A stretch of DNA of 64,000 bases. It comes from Paenibacillus taichungensis (lineage in GTDB: Bacteria > Bacillota > Bacilli > Paenibacillales > Paenibacillaceae). Below, in pieces: positions 8,365 to 16,467 of this stretch (within the stretch, counting starts at the first letter, position 1; every line of letters begins with the position of its first letter). Location of the stretch: positions 558,001 to 622,000 of the forward strand of contig NZ_JABMCC010000121.1 in the NCBI RefSeq assembly GCF_013359905.1, written 5' to 3'. Under the pieces are notes generated by a model, which was not told the DNA's origin, ran no database searches, and was given only the letters and a program-made list of their open reading frames with translations. A program made the translations under genes and the position numbers.

Positions 8365-9261
8365 TTACTGACCGCCTTCAACGACGGTCTCCGGCCGGGA
8401 AACGGGCTTTCCTTCAAGAACACACTGAATGGCATGTGCGACACCATGCTCCACATTGGTCAAAGAGATAGCCTTGGCAAGCGCCTTAATCTCCGGTTCA
8501 GCATTGCCCATGGCAATACCGAGTCCTGCCATTTTCAGCATGGATACATCGTTGAAGTTATCACCAATGGCTGCTGTATCTTCCATGGAGATGTTCAGAT
8601 GAGCTGCCAGTTTGCTTAAGGCGTTACCTTTGGATACATCAGGATGCTGCATTTCGAAGTTGTGTTCAGAGGATACCACCATGGCTACATCGGACCGAGA
8701 AGCAAAGTATTCGCGTCCCTGCTGCAATTGAGCCGGATCCAATGAAAAGGCCATAATATTGTAAATGTAAGCTTCGGAAGGGATTGCCTGATGGGCGTTT
8801 ACGCGGTGATAGTCTTTCTTGTCATAGTGCTTCTTAACAGCTCGAATAAGGCGTTCAATATCCTCCCCGGGACTCGAACCCAGGATGCGATCCATTTCAG
8901 CGAGCATCGCCTCATGGCTGCTTATAGGGGCATATATACCCTGTTGTGTGGAGGCCTCGTAGTAGCAATGATGATCTTCCAGCCACTGCATGACGGATGC
9001 GGCCGTTTCACGCTCGAGTGGAAGATGGAATAGGCGTTCGCCGTTGGCATCATGGATGGTAGCTCCGTTGGAGCCGATAACTGGCGTGTTAATTCCACCC
9101 TCGCTGCTTATACTTAATACGTCGGAATAGACCCGTCCTGTAGCGATCGTGATCTTTAATCCTTCTTGTTGCGCCTTATGGATTGCAGCTGCGTTTTCCG
9201 GGCTGATCTGACTGTCTCTGTTCAACAGGGTTCCATCTAAATCGGTAGCAAATAATTTCAT
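8365..9261 (-). CDS. HAD-superfamily Cof-type sugar-phosphatase
   Basis: This is a 298-residue Cof/YidA-type HAD hydrolase. Motif I is FATDLDGTLLN at residues 4-14, with the two catalytic Asp. The GRVYSDV segment covers motif II, and motif IV is IGDNFNDVSMLKMAGLGIAMGNA. These enzymes dephosphorylate sugar phosphates, flavins or similar small molecules in the cytoplasm; the substrate is unknown here. The start codon lies directly after the upstream deoR-family gene, and the AAAGGAG site lies inside that gene's last codons. The two are therefore translationally coupled in one operon. Confidence 0.93.
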   Translation of the reverse strand: MKLFATDLDGTLLNRDSQISPENAAAIHKAQQEGLKITIATGRVYSDVLSISSEGGINTPVIGSNGATIHDANGERLFHLPLERETAASVMQWLEDHHCYYEASTQQGIYAPISSHEAMLAEMDRILGSSPGEDIERLIRAVKKHYDKKDYHRVNAHQAIPSEAYIYNIMAFSLDPAQLQQGREYFASRSDVAMVVSSEHNFEMQHPDVSKGNALSKLAAHLNISMEDTAAIGDNFNDVSMLKMAGLGIAMGNAEPEIKALAKAISLTNVEHGVAHAIQCVLEGKPVSRPETVVEGGQ

Positions 9262-9264
9262 ATG

Positions 9265-10041
9265 TTACAACTCCTTTTCAATTGTAGGTTCAGGAATGAG
9301 AATCTCGACTTGTTGTTCGGCTAGAAAAGTCCGCCAATCTTGGGAAGGCCATTGATCTGTGATTAACATGTCAACGAGTGACCAGTCTGCAAAACGATAA
9401 CCATAACGCTTATCAAACTTGGAATGGTCAGCGAGTACAATAACCTGTTTTGCAGCCTGCATCATTTTGTGCTTAATCTTTCCTTCTTCTTCAGAGGCAC
9501 TGAAGCCGTCCATCGTAATTCCGCCAATGCCGATAAAGGCTTTGTCTACATAATAATGGGAAAGTGTTTCAATCACTGAAGTACCATAGACATAACGTTG
9601 CTCCTTATCGACTTTGCCGCCCAGCAAACGAATCTCGACAGCGGTATGATTGGAGAGAAGATCAGCTGAATAAATGGAATTTGTGATGACAGTACAGGAC
9701 TTGCCATTTAGATTTTCGGCACAAGTCTGCACTGTAGTGGAAGAATCCAGAATAATGTGTTCACCTTGGCGGACGATAGCAGCCGCTAGCTTGCCAATAG
9801 CTCTTTTTTCGTCGGAAATGTGGAGCAAACGATCTTTATAAGATCGGCGCTCATCTGGTGGAACGGGGAGAATTGCACCGCCGCGCGTTCGGATAATGGC
9901 ATCCTGTTCTTCGAGTTTGATCAGATCCCTTCGTGCTGTGTCCCGGGAAACGTCAAAGAGGGATACAATATCATCAGCCGAGATGCGATTGTGTTTACGC
10001 AAATGTTCAATAATCAGCTGCATTCGTTCTTCCTGAAACAA
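9265..10041 (-). CDS. DeoR-family transcriptional regulator, 258 aa
   Basis: The N-terminal DeoR helix-turn-helix reads RMQLIIEHLRKHNRISADDIVSLFDVSRDTARRDLIKLEEQ, followed by the family's GGAILP hinge. The rest is the phosphosugar-sensing DeoRC domain (EHIILDSSTTVQTCAENL and DKAFIGIGGITMDGFSASE). The start is TTG at 10041, 7 bases after GGAGG. It forms an operon with the HAD phosphatase downstream, which suggests control of a sugar-phosphate detoxification or catabolic step. Autoregulation is likely for the family, but no operator was identified with certainty. Confidence 0.93.
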   Translation of the reverse strand: MFQEERMQLIIEHLRKHNRISADDIVSLFDVSRDTARRDLIKLEEQDAIIRTRGGAILPVPPDERRSYKDRLLHISDEKRAIGKLAAAIVRQGEHIILDSSTTVQTCAENLNGKSCTVITNSIYSADLLSNHTAVEIRLLGGKVDKEQRYVYGTSVIETLSHYYVDKAFIGIGGITMDGFSASEEEGKIKHKMMQAAKQVIVLADHSKFDKRYGYRFADWSLVDMLITDQWPSQDWRTFLAEQQVEILIPEPTIEKEL

Positions 10042-10348
10042 ACGTGCCGCCTCCTTATACGTAGCTGACCGTGTATATTACTGATAGGTTAATTATAAGT
10101 ACTAATAATGATATTTGCAATATTATAAGTGAATGTAAGTGTATTTAAGTTTTTTGATACTAATTTTACAAATTGCGATGATTACGGTGATAAATTTGTG
10201 AAAGACATTTCAGGCGTGAACATGCTCTTGACCTCATGGAAAAGGGTGAAAAGGAGTGCATAAAAAAAGTTTGAAAAAAAGTGTTGCACATTTAAGTTGG
10301 CCTATGATATACTCATTCTTGTCGCCAAGAAAGACAACTTGTTTACAA
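10042..10348. other. intergenic region: deoR-family leader and tRNA promoter
   Basis: This is AT-rich DNA. The left end carries the leader of the minus-strand DeoR gene. The right end carries the promoter of the tRNA cluster (10284-10313). Short repeats of the type AAGTG/TAAGT occur at 10095-10150. I see no ORF with a supported start. Confidence 0.6.
10284..10313 (+). promoter_or_regulatory. promoter of tRNA-Glu-Lys-Leu cluster
   Basis: TTGCAC at 10284-10289 and TATACT at 10308-10313 are 18 bases apart, 35 bases upstream of tRNA-Glu. Confidence 0.7.
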
Positions 10349-10420
10349 GGCCCGTTGGTCAAGGGGTTAAGACACCTCCCTTTCACGGAGGTAACAGGGG
10401 TTCGAATCCCCTACGGGTCA
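10349..10420 (+). tRNA. tRNA-Glu (anticodon TTC)
   Basis: The acceptor GGCCCGT pairs with ACGGGTC (one G-U). The D-arm is TGGTCAAGGGGTTAAGACA, the anticodon arm is CCTCCCTTTCACGGAGG with TTC, and the T-arm is CAGGGGTTCGAATCCCCT. The discriminator is A and CCA is not encoded. Confidence 0.96.
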
Positions 10421-10527
10421 TTATCTTCACCACCTCAGGGATATACAATCCTGATGAGGAATCCTCAAAAAGTCATAGCTCCTATACAAAAGAGTTACGC
10501 ATGGCACATCCGGTGAAGTTACAGCAA

Positions 10528-10603
10528 GAGCCATTAGCTCAGTTGGTAGAGCACCTGACTTTTAATCAGGGTGTCGAAGGTTCGAGCCCTTCATGGCTCA
10601 CCA
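10528..10603 (+). tRNA. tRNA-Lys (anticodon TTT), CCA encoded
   Basis: The acceptor GAGCCAT pairs with ATGGCTC. The anticodon arm is CCTGACTTTTAATCAGG with TTT and the T-arm is GAAGGTTCGAGCCCTTC. Discriminator A is followed by an encoded CCA. Confidence 0.97.
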
Positions 10604-10620
10604 TTTTTACAATTGAATAT

Positions 10621-10703
10621 GCGGTCGTGGTGGAATGGCAGACACGCTATCTTGAGGGGGTAGTGGGTGTATACCCGTGGAGGTTCGAGTCCTCTCGACC
10701 GCA
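10621..10703 (+). tRNA. tRNA-Leu (anticodon GAG), copy 1
   Basis: This class II tRNA has acceptor GCGGTCG with CGACCGC, an anticodon stem CTATC/GGTAG around loop TTGAGGG (anticodon GAG), a variable arm and a T-arm GAGGTTCGAGTCCTC. It is followed by ATCA rather than CCA. The same 83 bases recur at 26318-26400. Confidence 0.96.
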
Positions 10704-10718
10704 TCATAATTTACGATT

Positions 10719-10750
10719 AAGCTCTTCCTAATGGAAGGGCTTTTTATTTT
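10719..10750 (+). terminator. terminator of tRNA-Glu-Lys-Leu cluster
   Basis: AAGCTCTTCC and GGAAGGGCTT form a stem with a 4-base loop, followed by TTTTATTTTT. Confidence 0.85.
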
Positions 10751-10858
10751 TGATTTGTGAGTATGATTCGGCTTTGTTCGATGGAGAAGCGAACTGAACG
10801 AGTAGTTGAATTTGAAGCGCGTGAGGCGCTTTGTATCTTCGAGGAGACTTTCAATAGT

Positions 10859-10873
10859 TGATAATGATTCTCA
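10859..10873 (+). promoter_or_regulatory. Fur box upstream of AraC-family gene
   Basis: TGATAATGATTCTCA differs from the Bacillus 7-1-7 Fur consensus TGATAATNATTATCA at one position. It lies about 70 bases before the AraC start, so iron-dependent repression of that gene is expected (inference). Confidence 0.75.
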
Positions 10874-10943
10874 ATAATGCTACGATCAACTGTATAGGTT
10901 TGCTAATGGACTTAGTTCATTACTTGAAGACGAGGTGTTTAAT

Positions 10944-11924
10944 ATGGAGCAGATTATTCGGTCGGATAATATACATGGGTACTTTGATAGCCTCTCCGAT
11001 TATTTGACGGTGATTGGAACAGAAGAAGAGGGAGAACAACAGATCATCCTTCCGCCTCTTTTGGGCATGGGAAGCATTTCCCGCATGAAAATCAGACAAG
11101 GATTTGAAGTTGTCATCTCCGATATGACGTTGAAAGAGGATTGGAATCAGTATATCCACGAAAATCGGGTTTTTGAGATCAATTATTGTTTTAGTGGAGA
11201 TGTGGATTGTATTTTTAAAGGCAACCGCTATTCAACCCAAGTACAATCCGGCAATATATATTCGATGGAGGATAGCGAAATTCATTTGTTCAAGAGAGCC
11301 AAACAGAGACATCAATTTCTCGAAATCAGATTTTCGCCCGAACAAGTCCTTCACTATTTTGAAAATGCCGAGGATTATCGAAGCGTAGAGAAGTGGTTGA
11401 AGAGTCAGAGGGGACAAATAAGCCCTTTGAAAAATTCTGTCACACTTAAACGCGCCGTGAACGAAATGTTACAATCGTCCTATCTGGGCGCATTGAAGAG
11501 ATTGCATTTGGAATGCAAGATTATGGAAATCGTTTTACTCGTTTTGGAAAAGTACACGTGCGAGCATCGGTCAAATGTTGCTTCTTATATCAAAAAACCG
11601 GATGTAGAGAGGCTTTACGCTACCAAGCAAATCATTCAGGATCGACTCGAAGATCCGCTGTCTTTGAAAGAATTGGCCCGAGCCACGGAATTAAACGAGT
11701 TTAAGCTTAAAAAGGGGTTCAAAGCTCTTTTTGGTATGACCGTTTTTGAATATATTCGTGATCAGCGATTGGAAAAAGGCTTATTTCTAATGCAATATGA
11801 ACAGTTAAACATTGGAGAGGCAGCGGCGGCGGTAGGTTATAGCAATCCGAGCAACTTTTCTGCGGCATTTTATAAAAAGTACGGTTGCAAACCGGGGCGT
11901 TATGTGCGCTCGAATCCAGGATGA
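10944..11924 (+). CDS. AraC-family transcriptional regulator, PchR-like
   Basis: The last ~100 residues hold two AraC helix-turn-helix units, DPLSLKELARATELNEFKLKKGFKALFG and LNIGEAAAAVGYSNPSNFSAAFYKKYGCKPGRY. The N-terminal ~200 residues resemble PchR-type regulators (a GDVDCIFKGNRY, SGNIYSMEDSEIHLF, FLEIRFSPEQV pattern), which sense siderophores and activate iron uptake genes. I chose ATG 10944 (GACGAGG 7 bases upstream) over the GTG at 10935. A Fur box lies in its promoter and another in that of the nearby ferredoxin reductase gene at 12298, which fits an iron-responsive role. The ligand is unknown, and no siderophore transporter lies nearby. Confidence 0.85.
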   Translation: MEQIIRSDNIHGYFDSLSDYLTVIGTEEEGEQQIILPPLLGMGSISRMKIRQGFEVVISDMTLKEDWNQYIHENRVFEINYCFSGDVDCIFKGNRYSTQVQSGNIYSMEDSEIHLFKRAKQRHQFLEIRFSPEQVLHYFENAEDYRSVEKWLKSQRGQISPLKNSVTLKRAVNEMLQSSYLGALKRLHLECKIMEIVLLVLEKYTCEHRSNVASYIKKPDVERLYATKQIIQDRLEDPLSLKELARATELNEFKLKKGFKALFGMTVFEYIRDQRLEKGLFLMQYEQLNIGEAAAAVGYSNPSNFSAAFYKKYGCKPGRYVRSNPG

Positions 11925-11964
11925 AGTCCCGTGATCAGCTTCAATTGAAAAATTTCGAGGACAA

Positions 11965-12084
11965 ATGCAATCAGGCATAGTTCTTGCCCGTGGCGGCAAA
12001 TCTTACCTAAGCACGGACAAGGGCTGCAAGTGCCCAGGTTGTCTGTTCATTGTGGAGCAAGCAGAATCCAAAGATGAGACTTAA
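11965..12084 (+). CDS. small Cys-rich ORF, possible DUF2769-like fragment
   Basis: This is a 39-residue ORF with a CxCxxC motif in the segment STDKGCKCPGCLFIVEQ. From memory this resembles the C-terminal part of DUF2769 proteins (a pattern like ARGKS...KGC.CPGCPV). A second short frame opens with an ATG overlapping the AraC stop (11921) and reads MKSRDQLQLKNFEDKCNQ before stopping at 11980. A one-base shift around 11965-11978 would join both into a protein of about 57 residues. It may therefore be a frameshifted gene, a sequencing error or a genuine small ORF. The site before ATG 11965 (GAGGACAA) is close but weak. It sits between two Fur-box genes. Confidence 0.4.
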   Translation: MQSGIVLARGGKSYLSTDKGCKCPGCLFIVEQAESKDET

Positions 12085-12223
12085 GGTGTGGCGTTTCCGG
12101 ACCCGTTATACAGCGGGCTTGGAAGCGTCTTTGCTATTTTCAAAGAGAGAAGTGAAGGGTTGAAAAATACGTTCACAGCCGAAAATAATCCGCCTATAGG
12201 TGGAAGGTTGCCTTCGACAAAGA

Positions 12224-12238
12224 TGATAATCATTATCA
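12224..12238 (+). promoter_or_regulatory. perfect Fur box upstream of ferredoxin-NADP reductase
   Basis: TGATAATCATTATCA is a 15/15 match to the 7-1-7 Fur consensus and lies 60 bases upstream of the ATG at 12298. Confidence 0.9.
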
Positions 12239-12297
12239 TAGGATCGGTGCATGAAATCAACTGCTATCGACCAAAAAAATCAGAGGAGGCGTTAGGA

Positions 12298-13323
12298 ATG
12301 ACTAGCGGAACGAATTCATTTTTTGATGTAACAATTATCGGAGGTGGTCCAACTGGACTCTTTGCAGCTTTCTATGCAGGTATGAGGGATTTGAAAACAA
12401 AAATTATTGAGGCCGCCCCGTTTCTTGGTGGGAAGTTGCCCTATTATTCGGAGAAGTTTCTGTATGACGTCGGTGGAGTCGCGGCGATGACGGCCGGAGA
12501 TTTAAAGTTGGAGCTGGAGAAGCAAGCACGTACATTTGAGCCGGACATTGTCTATTCCCAGTTGATTGAAAGAATGGAACGCCTGGAGGATGGAACCTTT
12601 CGTTTAACAAGCAACACTGGGGAAACGCACTTGACGCGTACGATTTTACTTGCGATTGGATTCGGTACGTTGGTTACTAACAAGCTGGAAGTGCCGAATG
12701 CAGAACGCTATGAAGGTCGTCATCTACATTATGGAGCTGACAGCGTGGAGCAATTTCGCGATAAGAGAGTGCTTATATCCGGGGGCGGCGATTCGGCTGT
12801 AGATTGGGCACTTGCCCTGGCTCCAATTGCGAAATTCGTTGGGATTGTCCACCGTAGAAATGAATTTCGCGCTCATGAGGGAAATGTTGTTCAACTTCTG
12901 AATACGGCAGCTCATATCATGACTTCTTCGCAGGTCAAGGAGATTCACGGAACTAATAATCGCATTAACATGGTGACGATAGAACAGCTTGATACGCAAG
13001 AGGATGTTGAGCTGGAAGTGGACGAAATCGTGGTTTGCCACGGCGCAAAACCGGATTTGGGTGAGATCAAGAATTGGGGGCTGAATATAGAACAGGAGCG
13101 CATTATTGTAGATGCCTGGATGAAAACTTCGATAGAGGGCATTTTTGCAGCAGGTGATGTCGTTGAGTATACGGGTAAAGTGCCGGGCTTGATTGCGGGA
13201 GGGTTTACGGAGGGACCGGCAGCTATTAATCAAATCAAAGCATATTTGAACCCTAGTCAAGAAGTAAAGCCGATCTGGTCTACGGAACATGCCAAGCTCC
13301 TGTCGATTCACCACGGGTCTTAA
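12298..13323 (+). CDS. ferredoxin--NADP reductase type 2 (YumC/YcgT-like)
   Basis: This 341-residue flavoprotein has the thioredoxin-reductase-like fold without the redox CxxC. The FAD-binding GGGPTGLFAAFYAG is near residue 15, the NADP-binding ISGGGDSAVDWALAL near 157, and a C-terminal FAD motif GIFAAGDVVEYTGK near 280. Such enzymes pass electrons from NADPH to ferredoxin or flavodoxin and can serve iron release. I use ATG 12298 (AGAGGAGG 8 bases upstream). An in-frame GTG 210 bases earlier would make the Fur box and promoter coding, which is implausible. The perfect Fur box implies induction in low iron, as I recall for B. subtilis ycgT. A terminator follows at 13396. Confidence 0.92.
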   Translation: MTSGTNSFFDVTIIGGGPTGLFAAFYAGMRDLKTKIIEAAPFLGGKLPYYSEKFLYDVGGVAAMTAGDLKLELEKQARTFEPDIVYSQLIERMERLEDGTFRLTSNTGETHLTRTILLAIGFGTLVTNKLEVPNAERYEGRHLHYGADSVEQFRDKRVLISGGGDSAVDWALALAPIAKFVGIVHRRNEFRAHEGNVVQLLNTAAHIMTSSQVKEIHGTNNRINMVTIEQLDTQEDVELEVDEIVVCHGAKPDLGEIKNWGLNIEQERIIVDAWMKTSIEGIFAAGDVVEYTGKVPGLIAGGFTEGPAAINQIKAYLNPSQEVKPIWSTEHAKLLSIHHGS

Positions 13324-13395
13324 TGTAACTGTAAAGCCTTGCCAAGCTGAACGTTTTTCGAGCGATGTGAGCACTGTTGTCTCGCGCTGGGTATT

Positions 13396-13432
13396 GACTC
13401 TCATGGTTATCCATGGGGGTCTTTCTTTGTTT
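13396..13432 (+). terminator. terminator after ferredoxin-NADP reductase gene
   Basis: GACTCTCATGG pairs with CCATGGGGGTC (11 bp, two G-U) around loop TTAT and is followed by TTTCTTTGTTT. Confidence 0.75.
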
Positions 13433-13490
13433 ACAAATGATAGGATGAACGTATTCCTGGGATTAAAAGGCTGAGGATTCAGGGAGGTTG

Positions 13491-13499
13491 TGGTATAAT
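13491..13499 (+). promoter_or_regulatory. extended -10 promoter element of XRE-type gene
   Basis: TGGTATAAT is an extended -10 element (TGnTATAAT), 44 bases before the start of the helix-turn-helix gene. No good -35 is visible. Confidence 0.6.
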
Positions 13500-13542
13500 T
13501 TAGGTACATGTATTGATTATTACGGTTGGAAGGCGGTTCTGT

Positions 13543-13959
13543 ATGCAGTCGATCTATGAGCGAATTGAACACCTGATTGCCGAAAAAGGAATGACCAAGA
13601 AGGCTTTCTGCCAACAGCTGAAGATCAGCACGGGCAATCTGGGTGATTGGAAACGCGGTAAATCTATTCCGAGTACGAATAAACTAATTGAGATTGCTTC
13701 GTTTTTTGATGTGAGCCTTGACTGGCTCATGATTGGGCGTCCATCCAAGGAGGCGATGGTACGGGAAAAACGGGAGGATTATTTTTTTGACGTGTTGCGG
13801 CAATTGAATTGCCAAGAAAGCGAATTATCGACTGTAGAACAGTCTTTTATCAGTGAATATATTGAATTTACCCGTTATCGCAAATCCAAGGAAAGCAGAG
13901 ATTCAGGCGATTTTCGTTACAAGGGAGAAGATAAGCCCAAAGGAGACGAACTGTTGTAG
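13543..13959 (+). CDS. XRE-family helix-turn-helix protein, 138 aa
   Basis: The first ~65 residues form a Cro/CI-type helix-turn-helix (IYERIEHLIAEKGMTKKAFCQQLKISTGNLGDWKRG, then IPSTNKLIEIASFFDVSLDWLM). The C-terminal half is a helical, charged region without known domains. I chose ATG 13543, preceded by GGAAGGCGG. An in-frame ATT/GTG-side extension upstream would run into the promoter. It has its own promoter, and a shared terminator lies at 14006. It lies convergent to the urease operon and nothing ties it to urease. Target genes are unknown. Confidence 0.9.
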   Translation: MQSIYERIEHLIAEKGMTKKAFCQQLKISTGNLGDWKRGKSIPSTNKLIEIASFFDVSLDWLMIGRPSKEAMVREKREDYFFDVLRQLNCQESELSTVEQSFISEYIEFTRYRKSKESRDSGDFRYKGEDKPKGDELL

Positions 13960-14005
13960 TGCGAGTTAGTGAAAGCTACAACTTGACTGGATTATCTGGG
14001 TATAT

Positions 14006-14060
14006 AAAAAACCTCTGAACACATCCGAAACCCATCGGTGAGTTGTTCAGAGGTTTTTTC
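14006..14060. terminator. bidirectional terminator between XRE gene and urease operon
   Basis: AAAACCTCTGAACA and TGTTCAGAGGTTTT form a long stem around a ~22-base loop, with T runs on both strands. It ends both the plus-strand XRE gene and the minus-strand ure operon. Confidence 0.88.
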
Positions 14061-14120
14061 TTTGGGACTTATTGCAATATAAATATGTGATTCCGAAAGT
14101 TAGTCTGATGGAGTAACCCT

Positions 14121-15026
14121 TCACTTGCGGAATATGAGGTTAGGTTTACCCAAAAGATCGGAGCGAAGGGTGTTCCAGATCTGAAGGCATTGTTCTTGGA
14201 GTTCCCAGGCTGCCATTCCGAGCAAACGAACACCAATCCCGCCTGTGGTGAGCAAGCTGGCCCCGGCAAGCATGCGGCCATCTGGGGGAAGGATGGACCG
14301 TACGGACTCCAATTGTGCTGCGCCCAATCCGGGGGCAATCATCCATAAAGCCGCAGAGTGAGTGTAGGCTAACAACGCTGCAGATGATGTTGGATCGTTC
14401 GATTCTGGTTCGAGTCCGAACCGATCCCATACGGCCAACTGCTCTCCTTGCCAGATTTCTGTCAGGCTGCGATATCGCTTGAATTGAAAGACTTCTCCCC
14501 GATGAATCCGTCCGGCGGACCAGATATCTGCATACGCAAGTATTGCTTGTTCACCCAACTCGAAGGTCGTGGTGAGTGAGGATGAGCTACCTTTAAACGG
14601 GATAACGCATTCAGGGAAGTACTCCAGCACCGCTCCCTGCTCCAGCCGAAAGTGATGGTTCACAGATGACGGAACAGTAGGTGTGGGATGAAGCCTCGTG
14701 GCTGATGTGCTGCTTAGCATTAAGTGAGTGTTCTGGCCCAATTGCCATTTGGATTGATAATGATCACCATTCAGCACGCCTGGAGAGACGTCTGAAGTAT
14801 ATACACATAATTCATCTCCGCCACCCGGAGGTCGAAAGGATCGACTGAACCGGAGAGGGGCGCTGTAATACCGATCGGTCATGACGGTGCGCCCGCCTTG
14901 GAGGGCAAAAGTGGCCCGAAGCTCGCTGCGGCGTATCACGGCCTCTCCGGTACTGCGGTTCAGTCCATATTCAACTCCATGTAAAGAGGAGGATGAATTA
15001 GTGGCTGTGAGTTGTTCCGTGCTCAT
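14121..15026 (-). CDS. ureD: urease accessory protein UreD
   Basis: This is the last gene of the ureABCFGD operon. The ~301-residue product has the UreD pattern ([43 protein letters not shown]-like [30 protein letters not shown]). UreD (UreH) binds apo-urease and, with UreF and UreG, forms the complex that loads nickel. I take ATG 15026 ([10 protein letters not shown]) as start; a longer frame from 15116 would overlap ureG by 119 bases. Even so the start lies 29 bases inside the end of ureG, with no clear Shine-Dalgarno site, so translational coupling to ureG is likely. Confidence 0.92.
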   Translation of the reverse strand: MSTEQLTATNSSSSLHGVEYGLNRSTGEAVIRRSELRATFALQGGRTVMTDRYYSAPLRFSRSFRPPGGGDELCVYTSDVSPGVLNGDHYQSKWQLGQNTHLMLSSTSATRLHPTPTVPSSVNHHFRLEQGAVLEYFPECVIPFKGSSSSLTTTFELGEQAILAYADIWSAGRIHRGEVFQFKRYRSLTEIWQGEQLAVWDRFGLEPESNDPTSSAALLAYTHSAALWMIAPGLGAAQLESVRSILPPDGRMLAGASLLTTGGIGVRLLGMAAWELQEQCLQIWNTLRSDLLGKPNLIFRK

Positions 15027-15720
15027 GGGTGTGTGTATGCAGATGCGCAGCGGAAGCATCGTCATCCATATATTGATGTTCAAGCCAATGGACGATTTCG
15101 GATACCCCTTCACCACTCATCAGGTTCGACATCACATAAGGCCGTCCTTCGCGTACCCGTTCAGTATCATCCTTCATGACTTGCAGACTTGCGCCAACAT
15201 AAGGGGCAAGGTCAGTCTTGTTAATGAGCAGGAGGTCAGAACGCGTAATACCCGGACCACCTTTGCGAGGTAGTTTTTCCCCCTGAGCTACATCAATAAT
15301 GTAAATGAATACGTCCGCCAGTTCCGGGCTGAACGCAGCAGAGAGGTTGTCGCCGCCGCTTTCGATAAAGATCAGTTGCAGGTCCGGGAAGCGTTCAATC
15401 AACTCATCAACGGCTTCAAAATTCATTGAAGCATCCTCGCGAATAGCTGTATGTGGGCATCCTCCTGTTTCTACACCGATAATACGTTCCGGTGCGAGCG
15501 CGTTCTGACGCAGCAAAATCTCGGCATCTTCCTTTGTGTAAATATCATTAGTAATAACGGCCAGGCTGTAGCGTGTACGCAATGCCTTGGACAGCTTCTC
15601 TACTAAGGCCGTTTTTCCTGAACCTACCGGCCCACCGATTCCGATTCGCATTGGGCGACTCCGATCAAATACCTTACGTTCCCACTCCGCATGATGCGTA
15701 TGATTAGCTCCTCCACACAT
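14998..15720 (-). CDS. ureG: urease accessory GTPase UreG with His-rich tail
   Basis: This is a SIMIBI-class GTPase that drives nickel delivery into urease. The P-loop GPVGSGKT is at residues 30-37, the nickel-binding Cys-Pro-His at 88-90, [19 protein letters not shown] supplies the switch region, and NKTDLAP the base-recognition motif. ATG 15720 follows AAGGAGGA. Oddly, residues 226-240 contain seven His in fifteen ([15 protein letters not shown]), and the N-terminus has another short His cluster. A His tail is normally a UreE trait, and ureE is absent from this operon, so the tail may store or capture nickel (inference). Confidence 0.96.
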   Translation of the reverse strand: MCGGANHTHHAEWERKVFDRSRPMRIGIGGPVGSGKTALVEKLSKALRTRYSLAVITNDIYTKEDAEILLRQNALAPERIIGVETGGCPHTAIREDASMNFEAVDELIERFPDLQLIFIESGGDNLSAAFSPELADVFIYIIDVAQGEKLPRKGGPGITRSDLLLINKTDLAPYVGASLQVMKDDTERVREGRPYVMSNLMSGEGVSEIVHWLEHQYMDDDASAAHLHTHTHEHGTTHSH

Positions 15721-15753
15721 AACAAATTCCTCCTTGGTTTTAAATTAATGAAG

Positions 15754-16452
15754 TTAGGACATAAACAGACGGGCTGGCAGGCTCTCGTGCCGCATAGCGT
15801 AGATTTCCTGGGCAATACCGAAACTGTGCATGTCTTCCGGGTCGTTATCCCGGATTTGAGACCATTCAGAATCAATATCATTCAAAAGTTTTTGGATAAG
15901 CATCTGTGCTTCGGTTTGCCCGATGGGCAGAAGACGCAGAGCGCTATTAACATAAGCGTTAACAGAGGTATACAAATGTCCGGTGACAGCTTCGTCCATT
16001 CCGATTTCCAACTGATAATTGATGTAACCGTGAATCGTTGTAATGCCGCAAAAAGCACCATGTTCCTGTACGGCTTCATCGATTAGAGAAAAGTCCATCC
16101 ATGGGTAAAGTGATCTCGCGAGTTTGAGTAATCGCTTCCCCATCTTGTGCCCGCTTTCCCGCAGTTCCCTGGGGGTTCGCTGAGCGTGTACACGTTTGTC
16201 GTAAAGGGCTAGAAGGGCGGCATCTTGTTGCTCAATGGCCTGGTAGACACCTTTGATGGCTAGACCATCGAGCCGTACGAGGCTGGAATGAAGCTGGCCA
16301 CGAATGAATTGTTCGAGTTGGGCGATGGTCCGTATCCTGCCATCATGAGTGTATGCCTCAAGACCGAACGAGTGGGAGAACCCGCCAATGGGCAAGGCCG
16401 AATCCAGCAGTTGAACATAACGGAGTAATTTCGTGCCGCTGTGCATCATCAT
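15754..16452 (-). CDS. ureF: urease accessory protein UreF (operon copy)
   Basis: This 232-residue all-helical protein has the UreF signature LLDSALPIGGFSHSFGLEAY near residues 15-34 and HKMGKRLLKLARSLYP around 115-130. UreF bridges UreD and UreG in the nickel-loading complex and acts as a fidelity factor. It follows ureC by 15 bases, leaving no room for the usual ureE between them, and precedes ureG by 33 bases. A diverged second copy exists at 25196-25897. Confidence 0.94.
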   Translation of the reverse strand: MMMHSGTKLLRYVQLLDSALPIGGFSHSFGLEAYTHDGRIRTIAQLEQFIRGQLHSSLVRLDGLAIKGVYQAIEQQDAALLALYDKRVHAQRTPRELRESGHKMGKRLLKLARSLYPWMDFSLIDEAVQEHGAFCGITTIHGYINYQLEIGMDEAVTGHLYTSVNAYVNSALRLLPIGQTEAQMLIQKLLNDIDSEWSQIRDNDPEDMHSFGIAQEIYAMRHESLPARLFMS

Positions 16453-16467
16453 GCGTGGCCCCCTTTG

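Noticed and set aside
12088-12297. N-terminal extension of the ferredoxin-NADP reductase frame
   Set aside because: The extra 70 codons contain a perfect Fur box and the ribosome site AGAGGAGG of the ATG at 12298; family homology begins only after 12298.
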